DNA of 64,000 nucleotides from assembly GCF_019175385.1 (NCBI RefSeq), contig NC_083338.1, positions 88,185,777-88,249,776 of the forward strand, written 5' to 3'. Below are positions 49,868 to 59,490 of the stretch, in pieces. Made by a program: the position numbers and the translations under genes. Source of the stretch: Lycium barbarum. Its lineage: Eukaryota > Streptophyta > Magnoliopsida > Solanales > Solanaceae. Every line of letters starts with the position of its first letter. Positions within the stretch are counted from its first letter, which is position 1. The notes beneath the pieces were generated by a model. It saw only the letters and a list, made by a program, of their open reading frames with translations. It ran no database searches and was not told the origin of the DNA.

Positions 49868-50293
49868 ACCGACGCACCAGGTGATACGCCGCCAGCGTAG
49901 GGTTCTAATTCTGCTGTTTGAAGAGCTCCTTTGATCCGGAGCGTATACTTTTGGTATATATATCTTCTGTCTTCTGTATACTCTGTATGTATGGATATTC
50001 TGGGTACGGCGGGGCCCTGTCCCGTCATATGATTCTGTATGTCTGTAGAGGCCTGTAGATAGATGTGTGGGTTACGGGTTTCGTCTGTATGTCAGCCTTA
50101 TCGGCTTATCTGTATGTTTCTGTATGTTCTTATATATATATGTTTGCGCGCGTGCCGTAGTTGTATCGGCCTACTTCTGTAACTTCTGTTTAAAAAAAAA
50201 AATCCGTATGATTCGAAAGTCAGTCGGGTAGGTATGTACGGGTACCCAGTTAGGGTACCAGTCGCGGCCCACGGGGTTGGGTCGTGACAAAAG

Positions 50294-50305
50294 TTGTATC
50301 AGAGC
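50294..50305 (+). promoter_or_regulatory. Primer-binding site, initiator-Met type, one mismatch
   Basis: TTGTATCAGAGC follows the 5' LTR after AAAG; the expected form is TGGTATCAGAGC, as in the second element at 58793. Confidence 0.8.
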
Positions 50306-50489
50306 GGTTAGTCCTCGGTATGTCTACAGGCCGTGTCTAGTAGAGTCTTGTTTATCGATGTGTTGTGCACCATATCTATAAACAGGAAGCTACAGGGCAT
50401 TTAGGATGTTACCCTTCTTTGGATTCTTAGATCGTGCGATAGAACTGTATTAGTAGGATGATCCTCTCCTAACGATATGCTATGTTTCA

Positions 50490-51965
50490 GTGATGCCTCC
50501 GAAGAAGGCAGCAGCTGCCCAGAAGGGCAAGGCGAGGATAGAGGCAGGAGAGACCAGCCGGGCCCCGCGGGTTACCAGGGCCAGTGTGCAGCCTGCATTT
50601 GAGGATGTGCCCCCGTCGTTTGGATCGGTTACACCCCCTTTGCCGGAAGATATCAGAGCAGCAGAAGCTGCTAATCGGGAGACGGGTCCACCGCAAGCTC
50701 CTGAGGTTCCAGTGCCCGAGCCTCCAGCTCCACAGGCAGGGGCGGAGGGTAGGGCCATGCGAGATGCGGTTCAGTTATTGACCACGTAGATGACGGAGCA
50801 GGTTCGCAGGCATGGATTTGGGGCTGGTCGTGCGGACAGGTATGAGAGCTCCAGGGCTCGTGAGTTTTTGACATGTAATCCTCCAGAATTCTCCGGGACA
50901 AAACCTGAGGAGGACCCCCAGGAGTTCATTAGAAAGATGGAGAGCACACTACGATTGATTAAGGCTTCGCCGACTGAGTCTGTGGAGTTGGCTTCGTATC
51001 GATTATATGAGGTGGCGGCAAATTGGTATGAGTCTTGGCAGCTCTCCAGGGGTGACGATGCTTCCCCAGCGGTATGGGCCGAGTTTACTAAGGCCTTTCT
51101 TGACCATTTTCTACCACCAGAGCTACGGAGAGCTAGGGTTGATCGGTTCTTGAACCTGAGACAGAATGGTAGAAGTGTTCGCGAGTACAGCCTAGAGTTT
51201 GACTCACTGGCTAGGTATGCGCCCGCCATAGTAGCCGAGATGGCCGACAGGGTGCACAGGTATGTGATGGGACTAGACTCTTATCTGATTGACGGTTGCT
51301 TGGCCATGGCTTCTCAGCCAGGGATGCATGTAGCCCGGGTACAGGCATACGCCCAGGGCATGGAGGACCGACGTAGGGAGCGTCGGCCTGATAGGGGTTA
51401 CGATAGGGGCCGACCTAAGAGAGCCAGATCGGCTGGATATTCAGGGGGATTTCAGGGTGAGCCTTCCCAGCGGCAGGGTAACAGGTATTCGTCCCAGCCA
51501 GCCTACAGTACACCACCACAGTTCTCGGGACAGAGCTCCAGAGTCCCAGGCCCACAGCTGAGCAGAGGTCCCGGTCAGTCGAGGCCACCCATACCCCCAT
51601 GTTCTTACTGTGGGAGACCCCACCCGGGGGAGTGTTATCGCGCTACGGGCGCTTGTTATTTTTGTGGGAGCCCAGACCATCGAGTCAGAGAGTGCCCGCT
51701 TAAGGGCAGTTCAGGTTCAGCCCGGCCTGCTGGGTCCGTTGCAGGCTCATCTTCTCCTTCAGTAGCTATACACCCCACGGGGCGAGGAGCACCAGCACCA
51801 GCACCAGCGCCAGCGGGTCGTGGCAGAGGACGCGGTGCAACTTCTGGTTACAGCGGTCCTTCAAACCGCGTGTTTGCTTTGACCGGCCGGCAGGACCCAG
51901 GAGCGTCTTCGAGCGCACGCCCAGGTACGCCAACGATTCTTTTTGAGAGATATATGTGTGGATAA
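50490..51965 (+). CDS. Gag protein of the non-autonomous element (one in-frame stop)
   Basis: The frame starts MPPKKAAAAQKGKARIEAG at 50490 and runs 99 codons to a TAG (50787-50789), then 391 codons to 51965. The N-terminal part is Pro/Ala-rich. The capsid (retrotransposon gag) domain follows: FSGTKPEEDPQEFIRKME, LASYRLYEVAANWYESW, FTKAFLDHFLPPELR, VREYSLEFDSLARYAP. A basic linker precedes two zinc-binding motifs: CSYCGRPHPGEC (variant), then CYFCGSPDHRVRECP, a canonical CX2CX4HX4C knuckle (near 51650-51695). The C-terminus after ALTGRQDPG differs from that of full elements, where protease follows. Conserved gag with a single stop suggests recent activity; the TAG would need readthrough, or an internal start (an ATG follows at once). 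Confidence 0.85.
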
Positions 51966-52185
51966 GTCTGTATTTTGCTGCATTACGTGATCTTATACGT
52001 CTGGGTATTAGAATTTGTAAGGTAAATGTTAACTTGGTAGATACCGAGATTCAAAAGGCGACATGGTAATTGTACGATTTAGCCGGGGATGGGACCCGCT
52101 ACAAATTTTTTTTTGAAAATTTGTTAAGACCCCGATTTGCCCAAAAATTACGTGACAGAGGTCGTGCGGGGCGATCGACGAAATT

Positions 52186-52278
52186 ATATCAGCCCTAACG
52201 CGTCGAAATGCATGAAAGTTTCGGAGTTAAGCGTGCTCAAGCCAGAGCAATTCTGGGATGGGTGACCCCCTGGGAAGT
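52186..52278 (+). pseudogene. 5S rRNA-derived block, copy 1 (positions 11-103 of 5S)
   Basis: Aligned without gaps to plant 5S rRNA as I recall it, about 69 of 93 positions match. The match is perfect across GTTAAGCGTGCT (A-box region) and across GGATGGGTGACC and CTGGGAAGT (box C), whereas the 5' half is diverged. Positions 1-10 and the last 17 bases of 5S are not recognisable. A TTTT lies at 52287-52290. This is not a normal 5S gene, since it sits alone inside a retrotransposon. Confidence 0.85.
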
Positions 52279-52744
52279 AATGCAAAGTTTTGCACAAGTG
52301 TAGGTATGATGGATATAAATGAAAATTTGGGGTAATCTAAAGGAAAAGAGAATGTGTGGAGTAATTAGTGCCTTTACAGAAGCCACACAGACCGACGCGG
52401 ATTAAATGGGCAAAAAGGAAAGGTGCGACACCGTTCGGGAAATTGAGCGAATCTGAATAACAGTCAGAGACGTCCGCCAGTAAGACATTAGTAGATATAT
52501 CTGTATGTGTGTATGTGTATGTGTGTATGTATGATTTTCGTTTGGTGCCCATATGGGTTAAGAACCGAGTCCCGGCAACTAACGTTGTGATAGACGAAAG
52601 ATAAGAAGTGCGAATAAGCGGAATCTTTGAAAAAGTCGATAAGCGACACGCGAGACGATTTGTGAGATAACTTGGTTGACCAGGGTACCAATAAGGGAAT
52701 TTTCCATAAAGCACTGGAGCCTTACTAAGAGTGATCTGATTCGG

Positions 52745-53165
52745 CTTCAGATTTTATCTATTATGCTTCTGCACTTCGATTCTGCTAAGGCTCTGTCTAT
52801 TACGCCTCTATGCTTCTGAACTCGATTATGTCCCCACCTGATAAATCTTTGTACATCTGATCCTGAATATGTTTCTGGTCGACATACTTCTGTATGATTG
52901 ATCCTGAATACGTTTCTGTCTGACACACCTCTGTATGTCTGACTCCGGATATGAATCCGTCTGATATGCTTCTGTGCGTCTGATTTCGATCGTACGCCTG
53001 TCTGATACATCTCCGTATGTCTGATCTTGATTACGACCCTATCTGATACATTTCTGTCCGCCTGACTTTGACTACGAATCCGTCCGCCATGGTTTAGTAC
53101 GTCTGCCTCCGATTACGAATCCGTCCGATATGCTTCTACGCGTCCGGTCCTAGTTCTGAATCTGT
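52745..53165 (+). repeat. Degenerate tandem repeat, about 45-50 bp period
   Basis: Repeated words such as TCTGATCCTGAATA, GAATCCGTCTGATATGCTTC and GATACATTTCTGTCCG recur roughly every 45-50 bp, eight or nine times. It lies between the 5S-like block and the polypurine tract. Confidence 0.7.
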
Positions 53166-53460
53166 TTGGTATGAAGTGTCTGGTTTGAAGTGGGACTATG
53201 ATAGCGTGGTAGGGAACTCAGCAGTGTCACAAGAAATGATATGGACTATGACGTCTGGAAAGCATTCGTTTGTTACGAGAATATAGTTTATGGTCCGATA
53301 ATTATGTGGGGTATAAAAATATAGATTATGAAGTTATTTGAATCAGTGACGAGAAGAATTACCCCCTCATGTAGGCGAAGAAACCATGTCGGAAAGTCCA
53401 CGAAGGACAATTATAAAGAGGACCCTCCCGAAGTAGTATGATGCCCCATAAGGTCAATTT

Positions 53461-53502
53461 AACATTCGAGGACGAATGTTTCTAAAGGGGGGGGGGGGAG
53501 GA
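53461..53502 (+). promoter_or_regulatory. Polypurine tract and upstream inverted repeat
   Basis: AACATTCG-AGGA-CGAATGTT (53461-53480) is followed by AAAGGGGGGGGGGGGAGGA (53484-53502), directly before the 3' LTR. It is identical in design to 910-945. Confidence 0.85.
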
Positions 53503-56500
53503 TGTTACATCCGACATTTTTGTTTATTCGAAAGATTCAAGATAAATTGATTTGTGATGAATAAGGCCACAATTGGACCTTACTTGGTATGAATGTGTAG
53601 GTTATGAATTCAATGGTGTGGAATTACGAAAGGTGGCCAAGGGCAAAATTGGAATTTTGGAAACTTGCCCATGAACTACAATATGTAGCCATCAATTTTG
53701 GGCTCAAAAAAAATAATAAAGCAAGGCCCAATAATGGAAGGCCCAACCGGCCATGGTGTTAAAAAAAGGGGCCCAAGTCCATGATTTTAATTAGGTAATA
53801 TTAGATATGGTTATACATATCCATAGAAGGTTCAAGAAAGCAAGAAAAATCAAGAAATAGAGAACAAGACCATTTCGGGTTTGAGAGGAGAAAAAGAAAG
53901 AAAAGAAAGAAAATTCTTGGAGCCTAATCCTTGAGTTTATAATTCAATTCTTGTGGGAATACTACTAAGTGCAAAGTCCTCTAAAACTTGGTACAATTAG
54001 TTTGGCAAGAGGACAAGTTTAGTGCAAAGTGAAGAACTTGAAGAAAGGTAAGGATTTTATGCTTTTGTTATGTTATGGAAGGTATATGTATGTTGTAGTA
54101 TGTGTGAATGAATGAAAAACATGGAAATTTTGTGTGTTGAAAAGTATGCTTGTTGGCCGAATACATGTACATGTATTACATGTCTTGGATGATTTGAATT
54201 CATGTTGTAATTTAGTTGTAGTGTGGTGGAAATTGTATTAGAAATGAAAGTGGAATGAATTAGTGAAAATTGAAGAATGTAGGAGGTGGCCGTGTGGTAT
54301 GGTTATGTGTTGATGGAGTATGAATTTGATCTTGTTTGTATGTTAAGTGTGTTATGGTGAAGTGAATGGAAAGATAACAATCCTTGTTGTCTTGGAAAAA
54401 TGGTTATCAAGTTGTTGTAGGAAAGTATGCAACTTTGTTATGGTTTATGTAAAAATGGAAATGAAAGTATCAAGAGGCAAATTATGATTATTGTTGATGA
54501 ATTTGGAAGATGGAAATGTATAATTAACTTGTATGTTGAAAGTTAGGAAAAATTGGATAAGTAGTGGCTTAATGGAAAGTTGGTATGTTTCGCATATCTT
54601 GTGTATATTGTGTGGAAATGGTATGATATGCCTCCGACGTATGTTGTGATGATTTTGATGGTTGATGAATATGAAAATGATAAGTTTGGTTTGGAAATGT
54701 AAGTTTGAAACGAAAGATGTTTCGTTATGTCGAAAGATGGCTAGTGATGCCATAGTGTATGTTTTAATGTCTATTGTTGTTTTGATGTCATTCTGGGTTG
54801 TTGTGTTGATGAATTGAGCCGAGCTAAGTCTCGGGGATGTCTTATATACAGAGGAAATGCTGCCGAAATTTCGGTAGGCAAGTATGTGTTAAGTTGGATT
54901 ATTGAAAAGTTTGAAACTAACAAATGGTAAACTTGACCATTTCTAGATTTTTGACGAAATTGGGATTGACGCCAAGCGAGCGTAAGGCGCTATCGAGGTA
55001 TGTGAAGCATTTCCCTTTGTTCCTAGGCATGTTCTGGATGTGATACGCTCGGCCGCGAGCCTTAAGTACGACTCCGTTCCCCGGAATTCGAGACGGAAAA
55101 CCGCTCCAATTCCTTCAATTCATTTGAAGCTATTTTCTTGCAAATTGCCTTTAAAGTGAGTTTTTGTACAAAACCTCCCTAAACGGAGTCGGAACACTTC
55201 CAAACGATTATGGATGACCTCATAAGGTCTATTAGCGATAATTTACATATGTTGCCTCGAGTTGGTCCGAGGCGGGCCCACAAGGCCCGATATCTTCTGT
55301 AATACTTTAAATACTTCCCTTTTGTCCGATTTTCTCAGAAAACAATTGAACTATTATTTTGATTATGATACAACTATTTTTACGCAATTCTTACAAAATG
55401 ATTTCTGAACATCTGAGAATCTGATTCTGCTAATAATCTGTCGTGTCTTCCCAAGTAGGATATAGGCGCGTACTATGCATACTATCTGGATACTCTGATT
55501 TTGACTCGCCGTTTGGCACCCTTCAGTTTGATTGAGTCTGTATGTTGAGTCTGTATGTAAGTAGTTTCTCATTTATCGGTTTGTGTCTGTCTCAATGCAT
55601 TCCTTCACTGCGTCCCGGGCCAGGTTCTGTTATCGTGCATATTTCTCTGCATTGTTCACCGCGTCCCTCGGCGTGCGGGCCGGGATCTGTATGTCTGTAT
55701 GATATTATGATCTATGTATGGGGATGGCGGCCAGGATGGCATATGATCTGAGCTGATTCTGTCTGTCCACCGCGTCCTGTACTAAGAGGGCCGGGTTCTG
55801 TTACCGCGCCCCCAGACAGGGCCGGGATCTGTATGAATGTATGCGTGTGCTATCTATATTTATATAAGCACATGCCTCTGTATGATTCTGTATGACTCTG
55901 TACTACTCTGCATGCATAATTCTGTCCGACATACTTCTGTCTGTCCGTCTGAAAGACGACTACGTCTGTATGTCCGTATGGATTCTGATTCTGTATGTCC
56001 GTATGGATTCTGATTCTGTGTGTCCGTATGGATTCTGATTCTGCTCGTCTGTCCGTATTATGATTCTGTTGCCTGTCCGAACCATAATTCTGTTTATTTG
56101 TATGGGACTCGGTTCTGTATGTCTGTCTGGATCATGACTCTGTCCGTCAGTCTGATTTATGGTTCTGTTCGTTATATTTCTGTGACTCCGGTTCGGACTA
56201 TGTTTATATCTGTTATGTTCTGCTTTACATACTCGGTACATTGTTCGTACTGACCCCCGTTCTTCGGGGGCTGCGCCACATGCCCGCAGGTACCGACGCA
56301 CCAGGTGATACGCCGCCAGCGTAGGGTTCTAATTCTGCTGTTTGAAGAGCTCCTTTGATCCGGAGCGTATACTTTTGGTATATATATCTTCTGTCTTCTG
56401 TATACTCTGTATGTATGGATATTCTGGGTACGGCGGGGCCCTGTCCCGTCATATGATTCTGTATGTCTGTAGAGGCTTGTAGATAGATGTGTGGGTTACG

Positions 56501-56713
56501 GGTTTCGTCTGTATGTCAGCCTTATCGGCTTATCTGTATGTTTCTGTATGTTCTTATATATATATGTTTGCGCGCGTGCCGTAGTTGTATCGGCCTACTT
56601 CTGTAACTTCTGTTTAAAAAAAAAAATCCGTATGATTCGAAAGTCAGTCGGGTAGGTATGTACGGGTACCCAGTTAGGGTACCTGTCGCGGCCCACGGGG
56701 TTTGGTCGTGACA
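53503..56713 (+). mobile_element. 3' LTR of the gag-only element
   Basis: 3211 bp, nearly identical to the 5' LTR. Differences seen by eye are scattered single-base changes, mostly transitions, plus short homopolymer length changes. Confidence 0.93.
56222..56291 (+). promoter_or_regulatory. Conserved LTR hairpin core, copy 10
   Basis: As copy 9 but with ATTGTTCGTACTGA, which restores the first stem. Confidence 0.8.
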
Positions 56714-57014
56714 GTGCGGCCGACATTTAGGGGTTTTATAAAGGACATATGAAAAATCATAAGAGTAGTACATGGGAAGTTGAGCAAGTCTTAAGAAGGA
56801 CCCTTAAGCCAAATGTGGGCATAAGCTCTCCAAAAGGATGATTTAAGGATACGTTTTCGGATGATCTGACTTGGAGAGGCTAAAACGCCATAATAAGTTG
56901 GGAATTTGGAATCACACCAAAAATGAAAGTTATATATAATTGAATTAGCTTTCCAACCATAGGTCGTGGGCCCTCACATGATATCGAGATCAAAAGTTAT
57001 GACCCTTTTATTGA

Positions 57015-57125
57015 ACGAACGCGTAGGCAGTGGAATAAGCCAGCGCAAACGCGCTAGGAAGCAGCGCGAACGCGCTGACCATTTCTTAGGTCGGTGCAAC
57101 CCGAGCCTAAAATTTATAAAAGGGG
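57015..57125 (+). promoter_or_regulatory. U3 palindrome cluster and TATA box
   Basis: AGCGCGAACGCGCT (57063-57076) is a perfect inverted repeat. AGCGCAAACGCGCT (57042-57055) and CGAACGCG (57016-57023) precede it. TATAAAAG lies at 57115-57122. Confidence 0.65.
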
Positions 57126-57945
57126 CTTTACCTCCTTAACAGAAACCAAATATCCTCTAAGCCTCCTCCAAACCTCTAGAAACTTCCACCAACTTCCACT
57201 CATCAATTTTCACGCAAATCAAAGTATAATTTCCGAATTTCAGTCCAGACAGCGTATAGTTGTGATTATAAAATCGTAAAGCAGCGCGCTTTGGCTTTAG
57301 TCCAAGAAGGAAAGTGATGATATAACAATAATATTGGGAGTAAGGTATGAATCTCTTATCATTAATGTTAATTTCGATTTATTTACGGAGGTAAAGTCGT
57401 TAAACAATTGTGTAGCAAGTTGGTTAATTATTGAAATTGAAAAACACCGTGTGAGGTGTTTTATGGAATATTTTGGTGTTTATAATGATGTTATTTTTGT
57501 GGTTGTCGTTGTTGTTGTTGTGGGTTGCTGAGTTATAATTTCGGGCTGGGCATATAAACGGGGGAGATGTTGCCCGATTTTTGGCAGGATGTAGAACAGT
57601 TTAACTTGAAAGCTTAACACAAGTATTCTACGATGAGTCTAACGATAGTGTAAATCCTCTTAAATGTAGACTTACGAGCTCGGACGAATAAGTGTAGATA
57701 ATTGGAGGTTGAACCGGTACGTAAGGCTATCCCTTCTTTCTTTTTTTGGCATGAATTATATAAAACAAGCGAACGATGAACATACATGACTCCAATGAAT
57801 TCTAGTTCTCAGTGGTACATAACATGACAGTTGTCTTTGATTCTCAAGTGTTGATTCATTATAATTATTCTATTGAGTCTCAGATGATGATTCATTTTGT
57901 ACATGATTGTTCCTAATATCCTACTCGTGCACAGTTTTATTGCAT

Positions 57946-58185
57946 TATTTCACCGAGTCCATCACTAGAGGACAGGGTACGGTATATATGATTATTTCAC
58001 CGAGTCCCTCACTATAGGGTCGGGTACCGTATATGTATGATTATTTCACCGAGTCCCTTACTAGAGGGCCGGGTACGGTATATATATGATTATTTCACCG
58101 AGTACCTCACTAGAGGGCTGGATACAGTATATATGTATATGACTTCATCCACCGAGTCCCATAATGGGCCGGTACGGTATATTAT
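57946..58185 (+). repeat. 47-54 bp tandem array in LTR, five units
   Basis: TATTTCACCGAGTCC starts at 57946, 57993, 58042 and 58091, with a fifth diverged unit near 58141. Units include AGAGGGCCGGGTACGGTATA. Confidence 0.9.
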
Positions 58186-58298
58186 ATATATGCATGACTC
58201 TCATCTCATAAGGTACAGATGCATTGGTATCCTTGATTATCATACTTGCCTCCTGTCATCTTTTACTCAGTCATGATCTTCTTTATTGTACTTCACAT

Positions 58299-58369
58299 GC
58301 TTTACATACTCAGTACATTTTCCATACTGACCTCCTTTCTTCAGGGGTTGAGTTTCATGCCCGCAGGTA
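58299..58369 (+). promoter_or_regulatory. Conserved LTR hairpin core, copy 11
   Basis: GCTTTACATACTCAGTAC ... ATACTGACC ... CATGCCCGCAGGT. The first stem retains six pairs. Confidence 0.7.
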
Positions 58370-58792
58370 TAGATACTCAGTTTGGTGATCCTCTAGCTTA
58401 GGACTGCTACTCAGCTGCTTGAAGAGCTCCACTGTCCCGGAGCTTGAGTCATTTTGGTACAAATCCTTTTGACATAGATGTTGTTATACTCTTAGAGGTC
58501 TGTAGACATGTGTGGGTGGTATTTATGGATGGTCAGCTATACAGATGTAGTTCGTTTTGGATATTCCAGTGTATAGTGGCAGCTTTGTCGACTTGCATAT
58601 TTATGATGTTTTGGTTAACTGTGCCTTCTCAGGAGACAGGTTCATTTTGATATATGACATGATGAGTTTACAGCATGCTTTTACAGATTGCCATATTGTT
58701 TTTAGTTTCAGTCTAATTATGTTTAGCAGGTTCGTATACGAGTGTCCAGCTCGAGCACTAGTCATGGCCATCGGTTTGGGTGGTGACAAAAG

Positions 58793-58804
58793 TGGTATCA
58801 GAGC
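58793..58804 (+). promoter_or_regulatory. Primer-binding site, initiator-Met type
   Basis: TGGTATCAGAGC follows the LTR end after AAAG. The leader that follows is similar to that of the first gag-only element (GTCTACAG.CCGTGTC, GCAGGGCATTTAGGA). Confidence 0.88.
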
Positions 58805-59010
58805 AGTTAGTCATAGGGATTGTCTACAGACCGTGTCCGGTATAGTCCTATTTATGGGTGTGAAGATGGCTACGCTTATAAACAAGAGGCTGCAGGGCAT
58901 TTAGGAATCATTGCCCTTTCTTTCTATCTTAGATTGTGCGGTAGAGCCAGAGTCTAGGGGAGATTGTTTCTGACCCCTTTTTCCTGTAGGTAGGTGCGAA
59001 CTGACGAGAG

Positions 59011-59490
59011 ATGAAGAGATCAGCCTCGGATAGTGGGGGTGCTAAGAAGGCCCCCAGAGTAGATCCAGGACCCCAGGCTCCAAGACCGAGCAAAAAGAGC
59101 CTCAGTTATTCCATTGAGACAGATCCCTTGGAGGACCCAGCGACGATTCCTCCAGAGTTTTTGACTTCCAGGGAAGAGGACCCCTCGGGTGACAGTTATG
59201 ACACGGACCCATCTGAGGGTTTGTCTGGGACACCGGAGAAGGAGATCCCCGATGCCGCACCAGCTGCGACGTCTGACCAGCTACCCCGGTGAGTGTTACG
59301 GATTACTCTATCCCTTTATCCTGGCCGTCGGTAAACTAGGAGTTGCTCGATTATCCATATCCCTCAGACTCATATGAGAGAGATGATGAAGGCCAGACTA
59401 GCAGATGGTGGGTAGACAATGGCGAAGAGCACACTTCACTTTATAGTCCACCAGATCAGACTAGAGACCGATCGACTACAGGTATGTGAG
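59011..59490 (+). pseudogene. Degraded gag-position ORF of the second element
   Basis: It starts MKRSASDSGGAKKAPRVDPG, is acidic and Pro/Ser-rich, and ends at 59292. After shifts the reading SDSYERDDEGQTSRWWVDN and HTSLYSPPDQTRDRS follows (59364-59480). It occupies the gag N-terminal position, but I see neither the capsid domain nor a zinc knuckle, so most of gag is lost or replaced. It ends at ACAG|GTATGTGAG, a splice-donor-like sequence. Confidence 0.45.

Larger units (their letters stand above)
47078..50289 (+). mobile_element. 5' LTR of the gag-only element
   Basis: TGTTACATCCGACATTT start, GGGTCGTGACA end, 3212 bp. It includes CTGCCGAAATTTCGGTAG (48436-48453), GGTATGTGAAGCATTTCCC (near 48572), TCTGT-rich repeats (49430-49800) and the core (49798-49867). 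Confidence 0.93.
51966..53460 (+). other. Non-coding internal domain replacing pol
   Basis: No credible frame is present. It contains the 5S-derived block (52186-52278), a segment homologous to the second element (near 52315-52525 versus 59970-60165, sharing spaced words such as GTAATCTAAAGG / GTAACCTAAGGG and ATTAGTA.ATATAT), and the tandem array at 52745-53165. Confidence 0.75.
47078..56713 (+). mobile_element. Gag-only (TR-GAG-like) non-autonomous gypsy element, young, 9.6 kb
   Basis: Two LTRs (47078-50289 and 53503-56713) enclose a PBS, a gag gene, a non-coding stretch with a 5S rRNA-derived block, a tandem array and a polypurine tract. No protease, RT or integrase is present, so it would depend on a partner element. 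By eye the LTRs differ at only about 20 positions over 3.2 kb. The flanking pentamers GTCGG (47073-47077) and GTGCG (56714-56718) do not match perfectly, and the flanks belong to two different LTR families, so recombination after insertion is possible. Confidence 0.88.
56714..58788 (+). mobile_element. 5' LTR of a second gag-type non-autonomous element
   Basis: It probably begins at TGCGGCCGACATTT (56715), directly after the previous element, and ends GGGTGGTGACA at 58788 before a PBS. It contains a GCGCGAACGCGCT cluster (57015-57076), a TATA box TATAAAAGGGG (57115-57125), GGGAGATGTTGCCCG near 57563, a 47-54 bp tandem array (57946-58185) and the core (58299-58369). It is the same family as the truncated minus LTR at 29862-31871. 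The exact start is uncertain because TGTTACA is not seen. Confidence 0.75.

Noticed and set aside
49596..49877. Frames of 77 and 113 codons rich in repeated peptides
   Set aside because: They come from TCTGT-rich tandem repeats in the LTR and recur in its partner LTR.
48021..54753. Two identical 102-codon minus-strand reading frames
   Set aside because: They are the same position in the two LTRs of one element, antisense to it, with no domain.
46490..58788. A single outer LTR interrupted by the gag-only element
   Set aside because: The pieces left and right both contain a U3 palindrome cluster and belong to different LTR families, and the flanking pentamers do not match, so I treat them as two LTRs.
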